The notes below the pieces were generated by a model. It was not told where the DNA came from and searched no databases. It saw only the letters and a list, made by a program, of their open reading frames with translations. A program made the position numbers and the translations under genes. From positions 16,418-80,417 of the forward strand of contig DAOTHJ010000006.1 in the NCBI GenBank assembly GCA_035447605.1: a stretch of DNA of 64,000 bases, read 5' to 3'. Below are positions 40,875 through 49,574 of this stretch, in pieces; the first letter of the stretch is position 1; each line of letters opens with the position of its first letter. This DNA comes from UMGS1668 sp035447605 (lineage in GTDB: Bacteria > Bacillota > Clostridia > Oscillospirales > Ruminococcaceae).

Positions 40875-41228
40875 ATGGCTCGTGTTAAAGGCGGGATCAT
40901 GTCCCATAAAAGAAGAAAGAAAATCTTAAAGCTTGCAAAAGGATACTTCCTTGGAAGAAGCAAGCTTTTCCGTACCGCAAAAGAAGCGGTTATGAAAACC
41001 GGACGCTATGCGTTCATCGGCAGAAAGCAGAAAAAGAGAGAATTCCGCCGTCTGTGGATCACCCGTATCTCCGCCGGCTGCAAGCTCAATCACACCAACT
41101 ACTCCCAGTTTATGTATGGTCTCAAGAAAGCCGGCATCACCCTCAACCGCAAGATGCTCTCCGAGATTGCCATCCATGATCCGGAAGGCTTTACTGCCCT
41201 TGTAGAAAAAGCGAACATTGCGCTTTAA
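40875..41228 (+). CDS. rplT: 50S ribosomal protein L20
   Basis: A 117-residue rRNA-binding protein required for early 50S assembly. MARVKGGIMSHKRRKKILKL, GRSKLFRTAKEAVMKTGRYA and LWITRISAGCKLNHTNYSQF match L20 throughout. Besides its ribosomal role it is the expected repressor of its own operon through the leader at 39900-40030. A perfect GGAGGTAA site precedes the ATG. Third gene of infC-rpmI-rplT. Confidence 0.97.
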   Translation: MARVKGGIMSHKRRKKILKLAKGYFLGRSKLFRTAKEAVMKTGRYAFIGRKQKKREFRRLWITRISAGCKLNHTNYSQFMYGLKKAGITLNRKMLSEIAIHDPEGFTALVEKANIAL

Positions 41229-41241
41229 AAGCCGATCAGAA

Positions 41242-41272
41242 CGCCCGGGTTTTTGAACTCGGGCGAATTGTT
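41242..41272 (+). terminator. Possible terminator after rplT
   Basis: CGCCCGGG (41242-41249) pairs with CTCGGGCG (41258-41265), followed by AATTGTTAT. The T-run is poor. Confidence 0.5.
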
Positions 41273-41360
41273 ATAGTAAGGGACGGAGTCCGGAGGAATT
41301 TTTTTCCTTGAAGGGCTTTTCTTTAATCCTCTATTGTTGTTATAATATAAAGGAGGACCC

Positions 41361-42140
41361 ATGCCGATCACAAGTCGTGAAAATCCGATGATCAAAGAGG
41401 CCGCCGCCCTGCTCAAAAGCAAACGAGCAAGGGAAGAAAACGGCCTTTTTCTGGCGGAAGGGGCCAGGCTCTGCGCCGAGGCCTCCCGGAGCGGCATCGC
41501 GGTCCGCCGCCTTTTCCTCACCGAAGAGGCGAAAGAAAAGTACCCGGATTATCTCCGGGATCTGATCCCGGCCGCGGCGGACGTGCAGGAAATCACGCCC
41601 CCGGTGGCGGAGAAGCTCTCCGATACAAAGACCCCTCAGGGCGTCTTCGCGGTCTGCGAATTTCCCGAGAACCGGGCGGATTTCGACCGGGACGGCCTTT
41701 TCGTCGTGCTCGACGGGCTTCAGGATCCCGGCAACATCGGCACCATCCTGCGCACCTGCGACGCGATGGACGTCCGCGGCGTGCTCCTTTGCGGGAGCGC
41801 GGACATCTGGTCGCCGAAGGTGCTGCGGGCGTCAATGGGATGCCTGTTCCGTCTGCCGGTCGCCGTCTTTGCCGACGCCGCGGAGGCCTTCTCCGCGCTG
41901 CACCGGTATGGCTGCACGGTTTTCGCGTCCACTCTTTCCGCAAATTCCGTTCCGCTCAATCAGGTTCACTTCCCGAAACGGAGCGCCGTCGTCATCGGCA
42001 ACGAGGGCAGCGGCATCCCGGAGGAGGACCTCGCGCGGAGCGACGCCCTTGTCACTATTCCGATGCCCGGCAGAGCCGAGAGCCTCAACGCCGCCTCCGC
42101 CGCCGCCATCCTGATTTATTCCGCAGCCGCCGGCGGCTGA
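41361..42140 (+). CDS. TrmH/SpoU family RNA methyltransferase
   Basis: A 259-residue 2'-O-ribose methyltransferase of the SPOUT class. An N-terminal substrate-binding domain (ITSRENPMIKEAAALLKSKR, GLFLAEGARLCAEA) precedes the knotted catalytic domain. The motifs are LDGLQDPGNIGTILRTCDAM (motif 1), VVIGNEGSGIP (motif 2) and IPMPGRAESLNAASAAAIL (motif 3). Such proteins downstream of rplT in Firmicutes (YsgA-like) act on 23S rRNA. The target nucleotide is not known. A TATAAT at 41341-41346 and AGGAGG lie just upstream, so it may have its own promoter. It precedes dprA by 28 bp. Confidence 0.88.
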   Translation: MPITSRENPMIKEAAALLKSKRAREENGLFLAEGARLCAEASRSGIAVRRLFLTEEAKEKYPDYLRDLIPAAADVQEITPPVAEKLSDTKTPQGVFAVCEFPENRADFDRDGLFVVLDGLQDPGNIGTILRTCDAMDVRGVLLCGSADIWSPKVLRASMGCLFRLPVAVFADAAEAFSALHRYGCTVFASTLSANSVPLNQVHFPKRSAVVIGNEGSGIPEEDLARSDALVTIPMPGRAESLNAASAAAILIYSAAAGG

Positions 42141-42168
42141 CGATCCTCAAAAGACTGGAGATGACAGC

Positions 42169-43332
42169 ATGAGCCTTCTTCATTGGATTTGGCTGAGCCT
42201 GATCCTTCCGCCCGGCAGTCCGAAGATCGACCGTGCTTTGGAATGCTTTCCGGACCCGGAGGAACTCTTCCTCGCCGGAAACGAGGGGGCGGCCGGGATT
42301 CCCGGCTTTGATTCCTCCGACCTCATCCGCATGCAGGCGACCAGCCTCGATCTTGCGGAAAAAGCGCTCGAACGCGCCGAAACCTACGGTGCAGGCGTGA
42401 TGGCAAAGAACGATCCGGATTTTCCGGAGCGCCTGCTTCAAATTCCCGCCTGCCCCGCCGTTTTATATGTGTTGGGAGATCTCTCCGCGGCAAGGCGCCC
42501 GTGCGTGGCGCTGGTCGGCACCCGCTCGATGAGCGAGTACGGCAGAAAGGCGGCGGAGAGTCTGGGCAGAGGGCTCGGCGCCTCCGGCATCACCGTTGTC
42601 AGCGGCATGGCGAAAGGCATCGATACCGTATCGCACAAATCCTGCGTCGAGGCGGGCGGCAAAACAATCGCCGTGCAGGGCTGCGGCATCTGCAACACCT
42701 ATCCGCCGGAAAACCGGGAGCTCAAGGAGATCATCGCGGCAAACGGAGCCGTCGTCAGCGAATTCGCCCCGGACGCCGCCTCCCAGTCCTCCTATTTCCC
42801 GATCCGCAACCGCATCATCTCCGGCCTCTCGCTCGGCGTCTGCGTCGTGGAGGCCGCCGCCCGCAGCGGAACCTCGATCACCGCGAACTTTGCGCTCGAG
42901 CAGGGCCGCGACGTCTTTGCCGTACCGGCGGACGTCTTCCGCAGCACCTCGAAGGGCACCTTCCGTCTGCTGCGGCAGGGAGCGATCCCCGTCTCCTGCG
43001 CCGGGGACATCATCGAGGAGTACCGGCCGCTCTACGGCGACTTGCTCCGGCCCGAATCCGCGCACGAGGCATCCGCCAAACCCTACCAGCCATCGGAGCA
43101 GCTCTGGCAGGAACCTTCCCGCGAGGACGGCCCCCGCTGGCGTGAGATGCCGGAGAATCTTTCCGACCACGCACGGGCGGTTTATTCCATTCTTTCGAGG
43201 ACGCCGCTCTTTGCGGACGACATCTCCTCCATGACCGGGCTTCCCGCCTCGGAGACCGCCGCCTCCTTGACGGAGCTGGAGCTCTCCGGTCTTGTGAAAC
43301 CGGTCTCCGGACGGAGATTCACCCTCGCATAA
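42169..43332 (+). CDS. dprA: DNA processing protein DprA
   Basis: A 387-residue Rossmann-fold protein that loads RecA on single-stranded DNA during transformation. Landmarks: VALVGTRSMSEYGRKAAESL, GITVVSGMAKGIDTVSHKSC, KTIAVQGCGICNTYPPENRE, YFPIRNRIISGLSLGVCVVE and AARSGTSITANFALEQGRDV. The C-terminal 60 residues form a winged-helix (DHARAVYSILSRTPLFADDI). GGAG eight bases upstream supports the ATG. It precedes topA, the usual order in Firmicutes (dprA-topA-trmFO). No other competence gene is in the window. Confidence 0.95.
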   Translation: MSLLHWIWLSLILPPGSPKIDRALECFPDPEELFLAGNEGAAGIPGFDSSDLIRMQATSLDLAEKALERAETYGAGVMAKNDPDFPERLLQIPACPAVLYVLGDLSAARRPCVALVGTRSMSEYGRKAAESLGRGLGASGITVVSGMAKGIDTVSHKSCVEAGGKTIAVQGCGICNTYPPENRELKEIIAANGAVVSEFAPDAASQSSYFPIRNRIISGLSLGVCVVEAAARSGTSITANFALEQGRDVFAVPADVFRSTSKGTFRLLRQGAIPVSCAGDIIEEYRPLYGDLLRPESAHEASAKPYQPSEQLWQEPSREDGPRWREMPENLSDHARAVYSILSRTPLFADDISSMTGLPASETAASLTELELSGLVKPVSGRRFTLA

Positions 43333-43365
43333 ATTCCCAAAATTCATCACATCATCTGGATACAG

Positions 43366-45531
43366 TTGATAAAAGGAGTAATTATCACGGCTGAAACACA
43401 GGATTCCGAAACCAAAACCGGCCGCGGCGCCAAGACTTATAAAAATCTTGTGATCGTCGAGTCCCCGGCTAAGGCCAAAACCATCCAAAAATATCTGGGA
43501 CCGGACTATGAGGTCGTCGCCTCGATGGGCCACGTCCGCGACCTGCCGAAGAGCACGCTCGGGATCGACGTGGCGCACGGCTTTTTGCCGCAGTACATGC
43601 TGATTTCCGGCAAGGAGGCTCTCGTTCGCAGCCTCAAGAAAGAGGCCGGCTCCGTCGAGAACGTCTATCTTGCGACGGACCCGGACCGCGAGGGCGAGGC
43701 GATCTCCTGGCATCTGGCCTATCTGCTGGGGCTGCCGCTCACGTCGGCGAACCGCGTCACTTTTAACGAAATCACCCGCTACGGCGTCAAACAGGGCATG
43801 GCCGCCCCGCGCACGATCGACAAGGACCTTGTCAATGCGCAGCAGGGCCGCCGCATCCTCGACCGCATCGTGGGATATAAACTGAGCCCCTTCCTCTGGA
43901 AAAACATCCGGGGCGGCTCGAACCTTTCCGCCGGAAGGGTGCAGTCCGTCGCCGTCCGCCTGATCGTCGACCGCGAGCGGGAGATCCAGGATTTTCAGGT
44001 GGAGGAGTATTGGACCATCGACGCCAAGCTCTATGAGCGCGGCGAGTCCGCGGCTTTCTCCGCCCGCCTCCAGAGCAAAAACGGCGAGAAGGTAGAGATC
44101 CCCACCGAGGAGGCCGCCAAGGTCATCATGGACGACCTCGCCGGCAAGGATTTCATCATCAGCAACGTCAAAAAAGGCGTCCGCAAAAAGATGCCCGCGC
44201 CGCCCTTCATCACCTCCACCCTCCAGCAGGAGGCCTCGCTCCGGCTGGGATTCCAGTCCCGGCGCACGATGCGCGTCGCGCAGGAGCTCTATGAGGGCGT
44301 CGACGTGCCCGGCATGGGCGCCGTGGGTCTCATCACCTACATGAGAACCGACTCCCTGCGCATCTCCGAGGAGGCGCACAATGCCGCCGCCGCTTATATC
44401 GAAAAAAACTACGGCCCGGATTATCTGCCCCAGACCGCTCACGCCTTCAAGCAGAAAGCCGGCGCGCAGGATGCCCACGAGGCGGTCCGCCCGACCATGC
44501 CGGATCTTGAACCGACAAAGCTTCAGGGATGCCTGACCTCCGATCAATACAAACTTTATAAACTGATCTGGGAACGCTTTATCGCAAGCCAGATGGCCGC
44601 CGCCGTGCTCAACACCGTCTCGATCGACATCGAGGCCGGCGACTATCTCTTTAAGGCGAGCGGATTCACCGTGCGCTTCGACGGCTTCACAAAGCTCTAC
44701 GAGGCTTCTTCCTCCCCGGAGGAGGAGAAATCCTCCATCCCGAAGAAGGCCGAAAAAGACGACGTTCTGCGCCTCAAGAGCCTGCACCCGAATCAGCACT
44801 TCACCCAGCCGCCGGCACGCTTCACCGAGGCGTCGCTCATCAAGGCGCTTGAGGAAAACGGCATCGGCCGCCCGAGCACCTACGCGCCGATCATCACCAC
44901 GATCCTCGCGCGCAACTATGTCGAGCGCGAGGGCAAGGCCCTGAAGCCCACCGCTCTGGGCACCGTGATCGTCGATCTGGTGAAAGAGCATTTTTCCAAC
45001 ATCGTCGATGTGGAATTCACCGCCAAGATGGAGAAGGATCTCGATAAGATCGAGGCCGGCAAGATCGACTGGCAGAATATGATTAAAAAGTTCTTCGACG
45101 ACTTTACCAAGGAGCTCGAAACCGCCCAGCAGTCCCAGGGCGGCGAAAAGATCGCCGTTCCCGAGGAAGAGACCGACGTCATCTGCGAAAAATGCGGCAG
45201 ACACATGGTCATCAAGACCGGCCGGTACGGAAAATTCCTCGCCTGCCCGGGCTACCCGGAATGCAAAAACACGAAACGCCTCGTCAAAGAGGCAAACGGG
45301 ACCTGCCCGCTCTGCGGCGGAAAAATCCTGACGAAAAAATCCAAGACCGGCAAGACCTACTACGGCTGCGAACATAACCCGACCTGCGGCTTTATGACAT
45401 GGGATGAACCGACGGCCGAACTTTGCCCGACCTGCGGCAAGACGCTGCTCTTCCGGAAAGGACGCAACCCGATATACGTCTGCTCCAACCCGGAGTGCGA
45501 GTACCAGCGTCCGGAGGAGAAGAAAAAATGA
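43366..45531 (+). CDS. topA: DNA topoisomerase I
   Basis: A type IA topoisomerase of about 721 residues that relaxes negative supercoils. The TOPRIM domain starts NLVIVESPAKAKTIQKYLGP and has TDPDREGEAISWHL. The catalytic Tyr is in GLITYMRTDSLR (residue about 325). Three C-terminal zinc ribbons follow (CEKCGRHM...CPGYPEC, CPLCGGKI...CEHNPTC, CPTCGKTL...CSNPEC). The start is uncertain: TTG at 43366 is the longest form, but the only good ribosome site (AGGAG, 43374-43378) lies after it and would serve ATT (43381) or ATC (43384). No ATG is available. Its stop overlaps the trmFO start. Confidence 0.93.
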   Translation: MIKGVIITAETQDSETKTGRGAKTYKNLVIVESPAKAKTIQKYLGPDYEVVASMGHVRDLPKSTLGIDVAHGFLPQYMLISGKEALVRSLKKEAGSVENVYLATDPDREGEAISWHLAYLLGLPLTSANRVTFNEITRYGVKQGMAAPRTIDKDLVNAQQGRRILDRIVGYKLSPFLWKNIRGGSNLSAGRVQSVAVRLIVDREREIQDFQVEEYWTIDAKLYERGESAAFSARLQSKNGEKVEIPTEEAAKVIMDDLAGKDFIISNVKKGVRKKMPAPPFITSTLQQEASLRLGFQSRRTMRVAQELYEGVDVPGMGAVGLITYMRTDSLRISEEAHNAAAAYIEKNYGPDYLPQTAHAFKQKAGAQDAHEAVRPTMPDLEPTKLQGCLTSDQYKLYKLIWERFIASQMAAAVLNTVSIDIEAGDYLFKASGFTVRFDGFTKLYEASSSPEEEKSSIPKKAEKDDVLRLKSLHPNQHFTQPPARFTEASLIKALEENGIGRPSTYAPIITTILARNYVEREGKALKPTALGTVIVDLVKEHFSNIVDVEFTAKMEKDLDKIEAGKIDWQNMIKKFFDDFTKELETAQQSQGGEKIAVPEEETDVICEKCGRHMVIKTGRYGKFLACPGYPECKNTKRLVKEANGTCPLCGGKILTKKSKTGKTYYGCEHNPTCGFMTWDEPTAELCPTCGKTLLFRKGRNPIYVCSNPECEYQRPEEKKK

Positions 45532-46829
45532 ACCGTCCCGTCACCGTCATCGGCGCGGGGCTGGCGGGCTGCGAGGCCGTCTGGGCGCTCGCAAAGGCCG
45601 GCGAAGCGGTCAGGCTTTACGAGATGAAACCCGTCAGATTCAGCCCCGCCCACCATTCCGAAAACTTTGCGGAGCTCGTCTGCTCCAATTCGCTCAAGGC
45701 CTCGCGTCTGGAGACCGCCTCCGGGCTCCTGAAAGCCGAGATGAAGCGCCTCGGCTCCCTGACGATGGAGGCCGCCGAAGCCGCCGCCGTCCCCGCGGGA
45801 GGGGCGCTCGCCGTCGACCGGGAGGCCTTCTCCGCTTACATCACCGAGCGCATCCGTTCCCTGCCGAACGTGGAGATCGTTCGCGCGGAGCTGACGGAGC
45901 TGCCCTCGGAGGGCACCGTCGTCTGCGCCACCGGGCCGCTGACCTCCGACGGGCTCGCCTCGTATCTGTCCGGGCTCTTCGGCGGAACGCTCTCCTTTTA
46001 TGACGCCGTCGCGCCGATCGTCTCGGCCGACAGCATCGACTTCACAAAATGCTTTTACGGCGCGCGCTGGGGACACGGCGATCCGGATTACCTCAACTGC
46101 CCGATGGATAAGGAGCAGTACGAGGCCTTTGTGGAGGCGCTCCTGAACGCGGAGAAGGCGGAACTTCACGCCTTCGACGCGCCGCCGAAGGTCTATGAGG
46201 GCTGCATGCCGGTGGAAATCATGGCCGCCCGCGGCCCCGATACGCTGCGTTACGGCCCGATGCGCCCGGTCGGGCTCAAAAACCCGGAGACCGGACACCG
46301 CCCCTGGGCCAACGTCCAGCTCCGGAAAGAAAATCAGGAAGGCACCATGCTGAACCTCGTCGGTTTTCAGACGAACCTCAAATGGGGCGAACAGAAGCGG
46401 GTGTTTTCGATGATCCCGGGCCTCGAGCACGCAGAGTTTTTGCGCTACGGCGTGATGCACCGGGATACGTTTATGGACAGCCCGCGCCTGCTCGCGGAGA
46501 ATCTGTCCCTCCGGAGCGACGGCAGGCTCTTCTTTGCCGGCCAGCTCACCGGAGTTGAAGGATACATGGAATCCGCCGCCACCGGCATCCTCGCGGGCAT
46601 CAACGCCCGCCGCCATGAGACGGGAGAGGCTCCTCTCCTCCTGCCGCAGGAGACGATGCTGGGCGCGCTGGTGCGGTACATCACCGACCCGGCCGTCACG
46701 GATTTTCAGCCGATGGGCAGCAACATGGGCTTGCTCCCCCCGCCGGAAACACACATCCGCGGCAAGCAGGAGCGTTATCTTGCTCTATCGGAGAGAGCCC
46801 TTGCGGCGCTGGACGCCATGCTGAAGTAA
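45528..46829 (+). CDS. trmFO: Methylenetetrahydrofolate-tRNA-(uracil-5-) methyltransferase
   Basis: A 433-residue flavoprotein that makes ribothymidine-54 in the tRNA T-loop using methylene-THF. The N-terminal FAD-binding motif is VTVIGAGLAGCEAVWALAKA, followed by LYEMKPVRFSPAHHSENFAE and LVCSNSLKASRLETASGLL. The conserved cofactor and substrate segments NVQLRKENQEGTMLNLVGFQ and FFAGQLTGVEGYMESAATGI are present. ATG 45528 overlaps the topA stop by ATGA, indicating translational coupling. TrmFO rather than TrmA is typical of Firmicutes. Confidence 0.96.
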   Translation: MNRPVTVIGAGLAGCEAVWALAKAGEAVRLYEMKPVRFSPAHHSENFAELVCSNSLKASRLETASGLLKAEMKRLGSLTMEAAEAAAVPAGGALAVDREAFSAYITERIRSLPNVEIVRAELTELPSEGTVVCATGPLTSDGLASYLSGLFGGTLSFYDAVAPIVSADSIDFTKCFYGARWGHGDPDYLNCPMDKEQYEAFVEALLNAEKAELHAFDAPPKVYEGCMPVEIMAARGPDTLRYGPMRPVGLKNPETGHRPWANVQLRKENQEGTMLNLVGFQTNLKWGEQKRVFSMIPGLEHAEFLRYGVMHRDTFMDSPRLLAENLSLRSDGRLFFAGQLTGVEGYMESAATGILAGINARRHETGEAPLLLPQETMLGALVRYITDPAVTDFQPMGSNMGLLPPPETHIRGKQERYLALSERALAALDAMLK

Positions 46830-46860
46830 GAAACCCACCCCCCGGAAAGGAGGATTCTTT

Positions 46861-47868
46861 ATGAAAATCGCACTGGATATCTACGGCGGCGACAATGCCC
46901 CTCTGGCTCCGCTGGAGGGCGCGGCTACGGCCGTCAGGGAACTGGGCGTCGGGATTCTCGCCGTCGGCAAGGAGGCCGAAATGAAGGCCCTCTGCGCCGA
47001 AAAAGGCATCTCCACCGCCGGGATCGAATTTTTGGATGCGCCACTTGTGATGCCGGTCTGCGCCGAGCCGACCGAGGTGCTGAAGTCCTATAAGGACAGC
47101 TCCCTCGCGCTGACGGTGAAGGCCGCAGCCGATGGCATGGCCGATGCCGCGGTCACCGCCGGAAGCACCGGCGCCGCGGTCGTTGCGGCGACGTTTATTG
47201 CCAAGCGCCTCAAAGGCGTCAAGCGCGCCGCCCTCGCAACGGAGATGCCCGGCCTTGATTCAACCTATATGATGCTGGACCTCGGCGCCAACGTCGAGTG
47301 CCGGCCGGAGATGCTTGTGCAGTTTGCCGTGATGGGCGCGGCTTATATGGAAAAGACCGCCGGCGTCGCGAATCCGCGCGTCGGGCTTATCAACATCGGC
47401 GCGGAGGAATCCAAGGGCGCCGATCTGCAAAAGGAAACCTATGCGCTGCTCCGGCAGTCCGACCTCAATTTCGTTGGCAACGTGGAACCGCGGGACCTGC
47501 TCTTCGGCGTATGCGACGTGGCCGTGGCCGACGGATGGACCGGCAACATCGTGTTAAAAACGACGGAGGGCACCGGACTCGCCTTTTCCAAGATGGTCAA
47601 GCGCATGTTTACAAAAAACGTGCTGACCAAGCTCGGCTCCCTGCCGATGAAGGAAGGCATCCGCGATATGAAGCAAAAGACGGATTATTCCGAACGCGGA
47701 GGCGCGCCGCTGCTCGGCATCACGAAACCCGTGATCAAAGCCCACGGCAGCAGCGACGCCACGGCTTTCCGCAACGCGCTGGAACAGGCGAAAATCTTTT
47801 ATGAGACGGACGTCAACGGCGCGATTCTTTCCGCGCTCGCGGAGAGGAAAGAGGCGAAGGAAGAATGA
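46861..47868 (+). CDS. plsX: Phosphate acyltransferase PlsX
   Basis: A 335-residue enzyme producing acyl-phosphate from acyl-ACP for phospholipid synthesis. IALDIYGGDNAPLAPLEGA opens it; AVTAGSTGAAVVAATFIAKR, LGANVECRPEMLVQFAVMGA, VGLINIGAEESKGADLQKET and DGWTGNIVLKTTEGT are the family blocks. AAAGGAGG precedes the ATG. It overlaps rnc by ATGA. The acpP gene that in many Firmicutes sits between plsX and rnc is absent here, as is rpmF upstream. Confidence 0.95.
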   Translation: MKIALDIYGGDNAPLAPLEGAATAVRELGVGILAVGKEAEMKALCAEKGISTAGIEFLDAPLVMPVCAEPTEVLKSYKDSSLALTVKAAADGMADAAVTAGSTGAAVVAATFIAKRLKGVKRAALATEMPGLDSTYMMLDLGANVECRPEMLVQFAVMGAAYMEKTAGVANPRVGLINIGAEESKGADLQKETYALLRQSDLNFVGNVEPRDLLFGVCDVAVADGWTGNIVLKTTEGTGLAFSKMVKRMFTKNVLTKLGSLPMKEGIRDMKQKTDYSERGGAPLLGITKPVIKAHGSSDATAFRNALEQAKIFYETDVNGAILSALAERKEAKEE

Positions 47869-48554
47869 GTTTTGAAGTACCCCGTACGCTCGAGGAGGCA
47901 TCCGGATACACCTTTTTAAATCCGCGCTATCTGGAGGTCGCGCTGACCCACTCCTCCTATGCGAATGAGAATCACGGCCACTGCGAGAGCAACGAGCGGC
48001 AGGAATTCCTCGGCGACGCTGTTTTGAGCATCATTGTCTCGGATTACCTGTTTCATAATTACAAACATCTGCCGGAGGGCCAGCTCACCAAGATGCGAGC
48101 CTCCCTCGTCTGCGAAAAGACGCTGAGCCGTTTTTCCAAGGAGCTCGGGCTCGGCGGCTACCTGATGTTCGGCCGCGGCGAGGAACAGATGGGCGGCAGA
48201 GAGCGCCCCTCGATCCTTTGCGATGCCTTTGAGGCCTTTCTCGCGGCGATCTATCTCGACGGCGGCATGGCACCCGCGCGGGACTTTGTGCTGCGCTTTG
48301 TAAAGCCCTCGCTCGATGATTTTGAAAAGCTCTCTTTCAAGGATTACAAAACGCAGCTTCAGGAGATCATTCAGCAAAATCCGGAGGAACAGCTCACCTA
48401 CATGCTCACCTCCGAGACCGGCCCCGATCACGACAAACATTTTGTCGTCGAAGTCATGCTCAACAGCAACCCGATCGGCCGCGGCGAGGGCCGGAGCAAA
48501 AAGGCCGCCGAACAGATGGCGGCGAAAGAGGCGCTGGAGCTGATGGGCGAATGA
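47865..48554 (+). CDS. rnc: Ribonuclease III
   Basis: A 229-residue double-strand-specific endoribonuclease. The signature NERQEFLGDAVLSIIVSDYL holds the metal-binding acidic residues, with the second set in LCDAFEAFLAAIYLDGG. The C-terminal dsRBD is DYKTQLQEIIQQNPEEQLTY and GRGEGRSKKAAEQMAAKEAL. It processes rRNA precursors and structured mRNAs. ATG overlaps the plsX stop and its own stop overlaps the next start (both ATGA), so plsX, rnc and the radical SAM gene are translationally coupled. Confidence 0.96.
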   Translation: MSFEVPRTLEEASGYTFLNPRYLEVALTHSSYANENHGHCESNERQEFLGDAVLSIIVSDYLFHNYKHLPEGQLTKMRASLVCEKTLSRFSKELGLGGYLMFGRGEEQMGGRERPSILCDAFEAFLAAIYLDGGMAPARDFVLRFVKPSLDDFEKLSFKDYKTQLQEIIQQNPEEQLTYMLTSETGPDHDKHFVVEVMLNSNPIGRGEGRSKKAAEQMAAKEALELMGE

Positions 48555-49570
48555 GACACGCCAACGTCTCGTTTTTCGTGCCGATGGCCGGGTGCCCGCA
48601 CCGGTGCTCGTTCTGCGACCAGCAGAGCATCACCGGCGAGACGAAATGCCCCACGCCGGAGGAGGTCGACGCCTGCTGCGCAAAGGCCGCGGAGGCGCTC
48701 GCCGGATTTTCCTCCGAGAGCGAGATCGCTTTTTTCGGCGGCAGCTTCACGATGATTCCGCGGGAGACGATGGTCTCCCTGCTGGAACCCGCCGCGAAGT
48801 GGGTGGAGCGGGGCGCCTTTTCCGGCATCCGGTGCAGTACGCGGCCGGACGCGATTGACGAAGAAATTCTCGATCTGCTCGCCCGCTATCATGTCCGCTC
48901 GATCGAGCTCGGCGCTCAGAGCAGCAGCGACGACGTTCTCGCGGCAAATGGCCGCGGGCACACGTTTTCCGATACGCAGAGGGCCTCGGCGCTCATCCGG
49001 GAACGGGGATTTTCCCTCGGGCTCCAGATGATGACGGGCCTGCCTGCGGATACGCCGGAATTGGATCTCCGTACGGCCGAAGATTTTATCAGGCTCCGGC
49101 CGGAGACCATGCGCATCTACCCGGCGCTGGTGCTCGACCACACGCCGATGGCGGCGCTCTGGCGGGAAGGCGGCTACCGGCCCCAGACGATTGAGGAGGC
49201 AGCTTTGCTCTGCGCGGAGCTGCTCGATCTCTTTGAGGAGGCCGGAATCCGGGTGATCCGGGTCGGGCTCCACGCGGAACCTTCGCTTGAAAAGAACCTG
49301 CTGGCCGGGCCCTATCATCCCGCATTCCGCGAGATCGCCGAGAGCCTGCGCTTTTACAAAAAAATCACGCCGGAGATTTTGAAATATCCGGAGGGGGCGC
49401 TCACCGTTTTTGTGAACCCCTCCGAACAGTCCAAAGCCGCCGGTCAAAAATGCGCGAACCTTTCCCGCTGGAAGGAAGCCGGGTGCGACGTCCGCATCCT
49501 CGGCGACCCCTCCCTCCCCTGCGGCACATTTCGAATTTGCCCCTCCGAAACCACGATGATTAGGAAGTGA
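48551..49570 (+). CDS. Radical SAM protein (Elp3-like)
   Basis: A 339-residue radical SAM enzyme. The 4Fe-4S motif is CPHRCSFC (residues about 15-22) within VPMAGCPHRCSFCDQQSITG. FFGGSFTMIPRE and YHVRSIELGAQSSSDDVLAA are typical of the radical SAM half of Elp3-type proteins, and LGLQMMTGLPADTPELDLRT follows. No acetyltransferase domain is present, unlike true Elp3. In Clostridia this gene sits regularly between rnc and smc; its substrate is unknown, with tRNA modification a reasonable guess. ATGA overlap with rnc. Confidence 0.88.
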   Translation: MRHANVSFFVPMAGCPHRCSFCDQQSITGETKCPTPEEVDACCAKAAEALAGFSSESEIAFFGGSFTMIPRETMVSLLEPAAKWVERGAFSGIRCSTRPDAIDEEILDLLARYHVRSIELGAQSSSDDVLAANGRGHTFSDTQRASALIRERGFSLGLQMMTGLPADTPELDLRTAEDFIRLRPETMRIYPALVLDHTPMAALWREGGYRPQTIEEAALLCAELLDLFEEAGIRVIRVGLHAEPSLEKNLLAGPYHPAFREIAESLRFYKKITPEILKYPEGALTVFVNPSEQSKAAGQKCANLSRWKEAGCDVRILGDPSLPCGTFRICPSETTMIRK

Positions 49571-49574
49571 AACA

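Noticed and set aside
42463..45375. 970-codon open frame on the minus strand
   Set aside because: It is antisense to dprA and topA, which are unmistakable by motif. G+C-rich codon bias leaves the complementary frame open.
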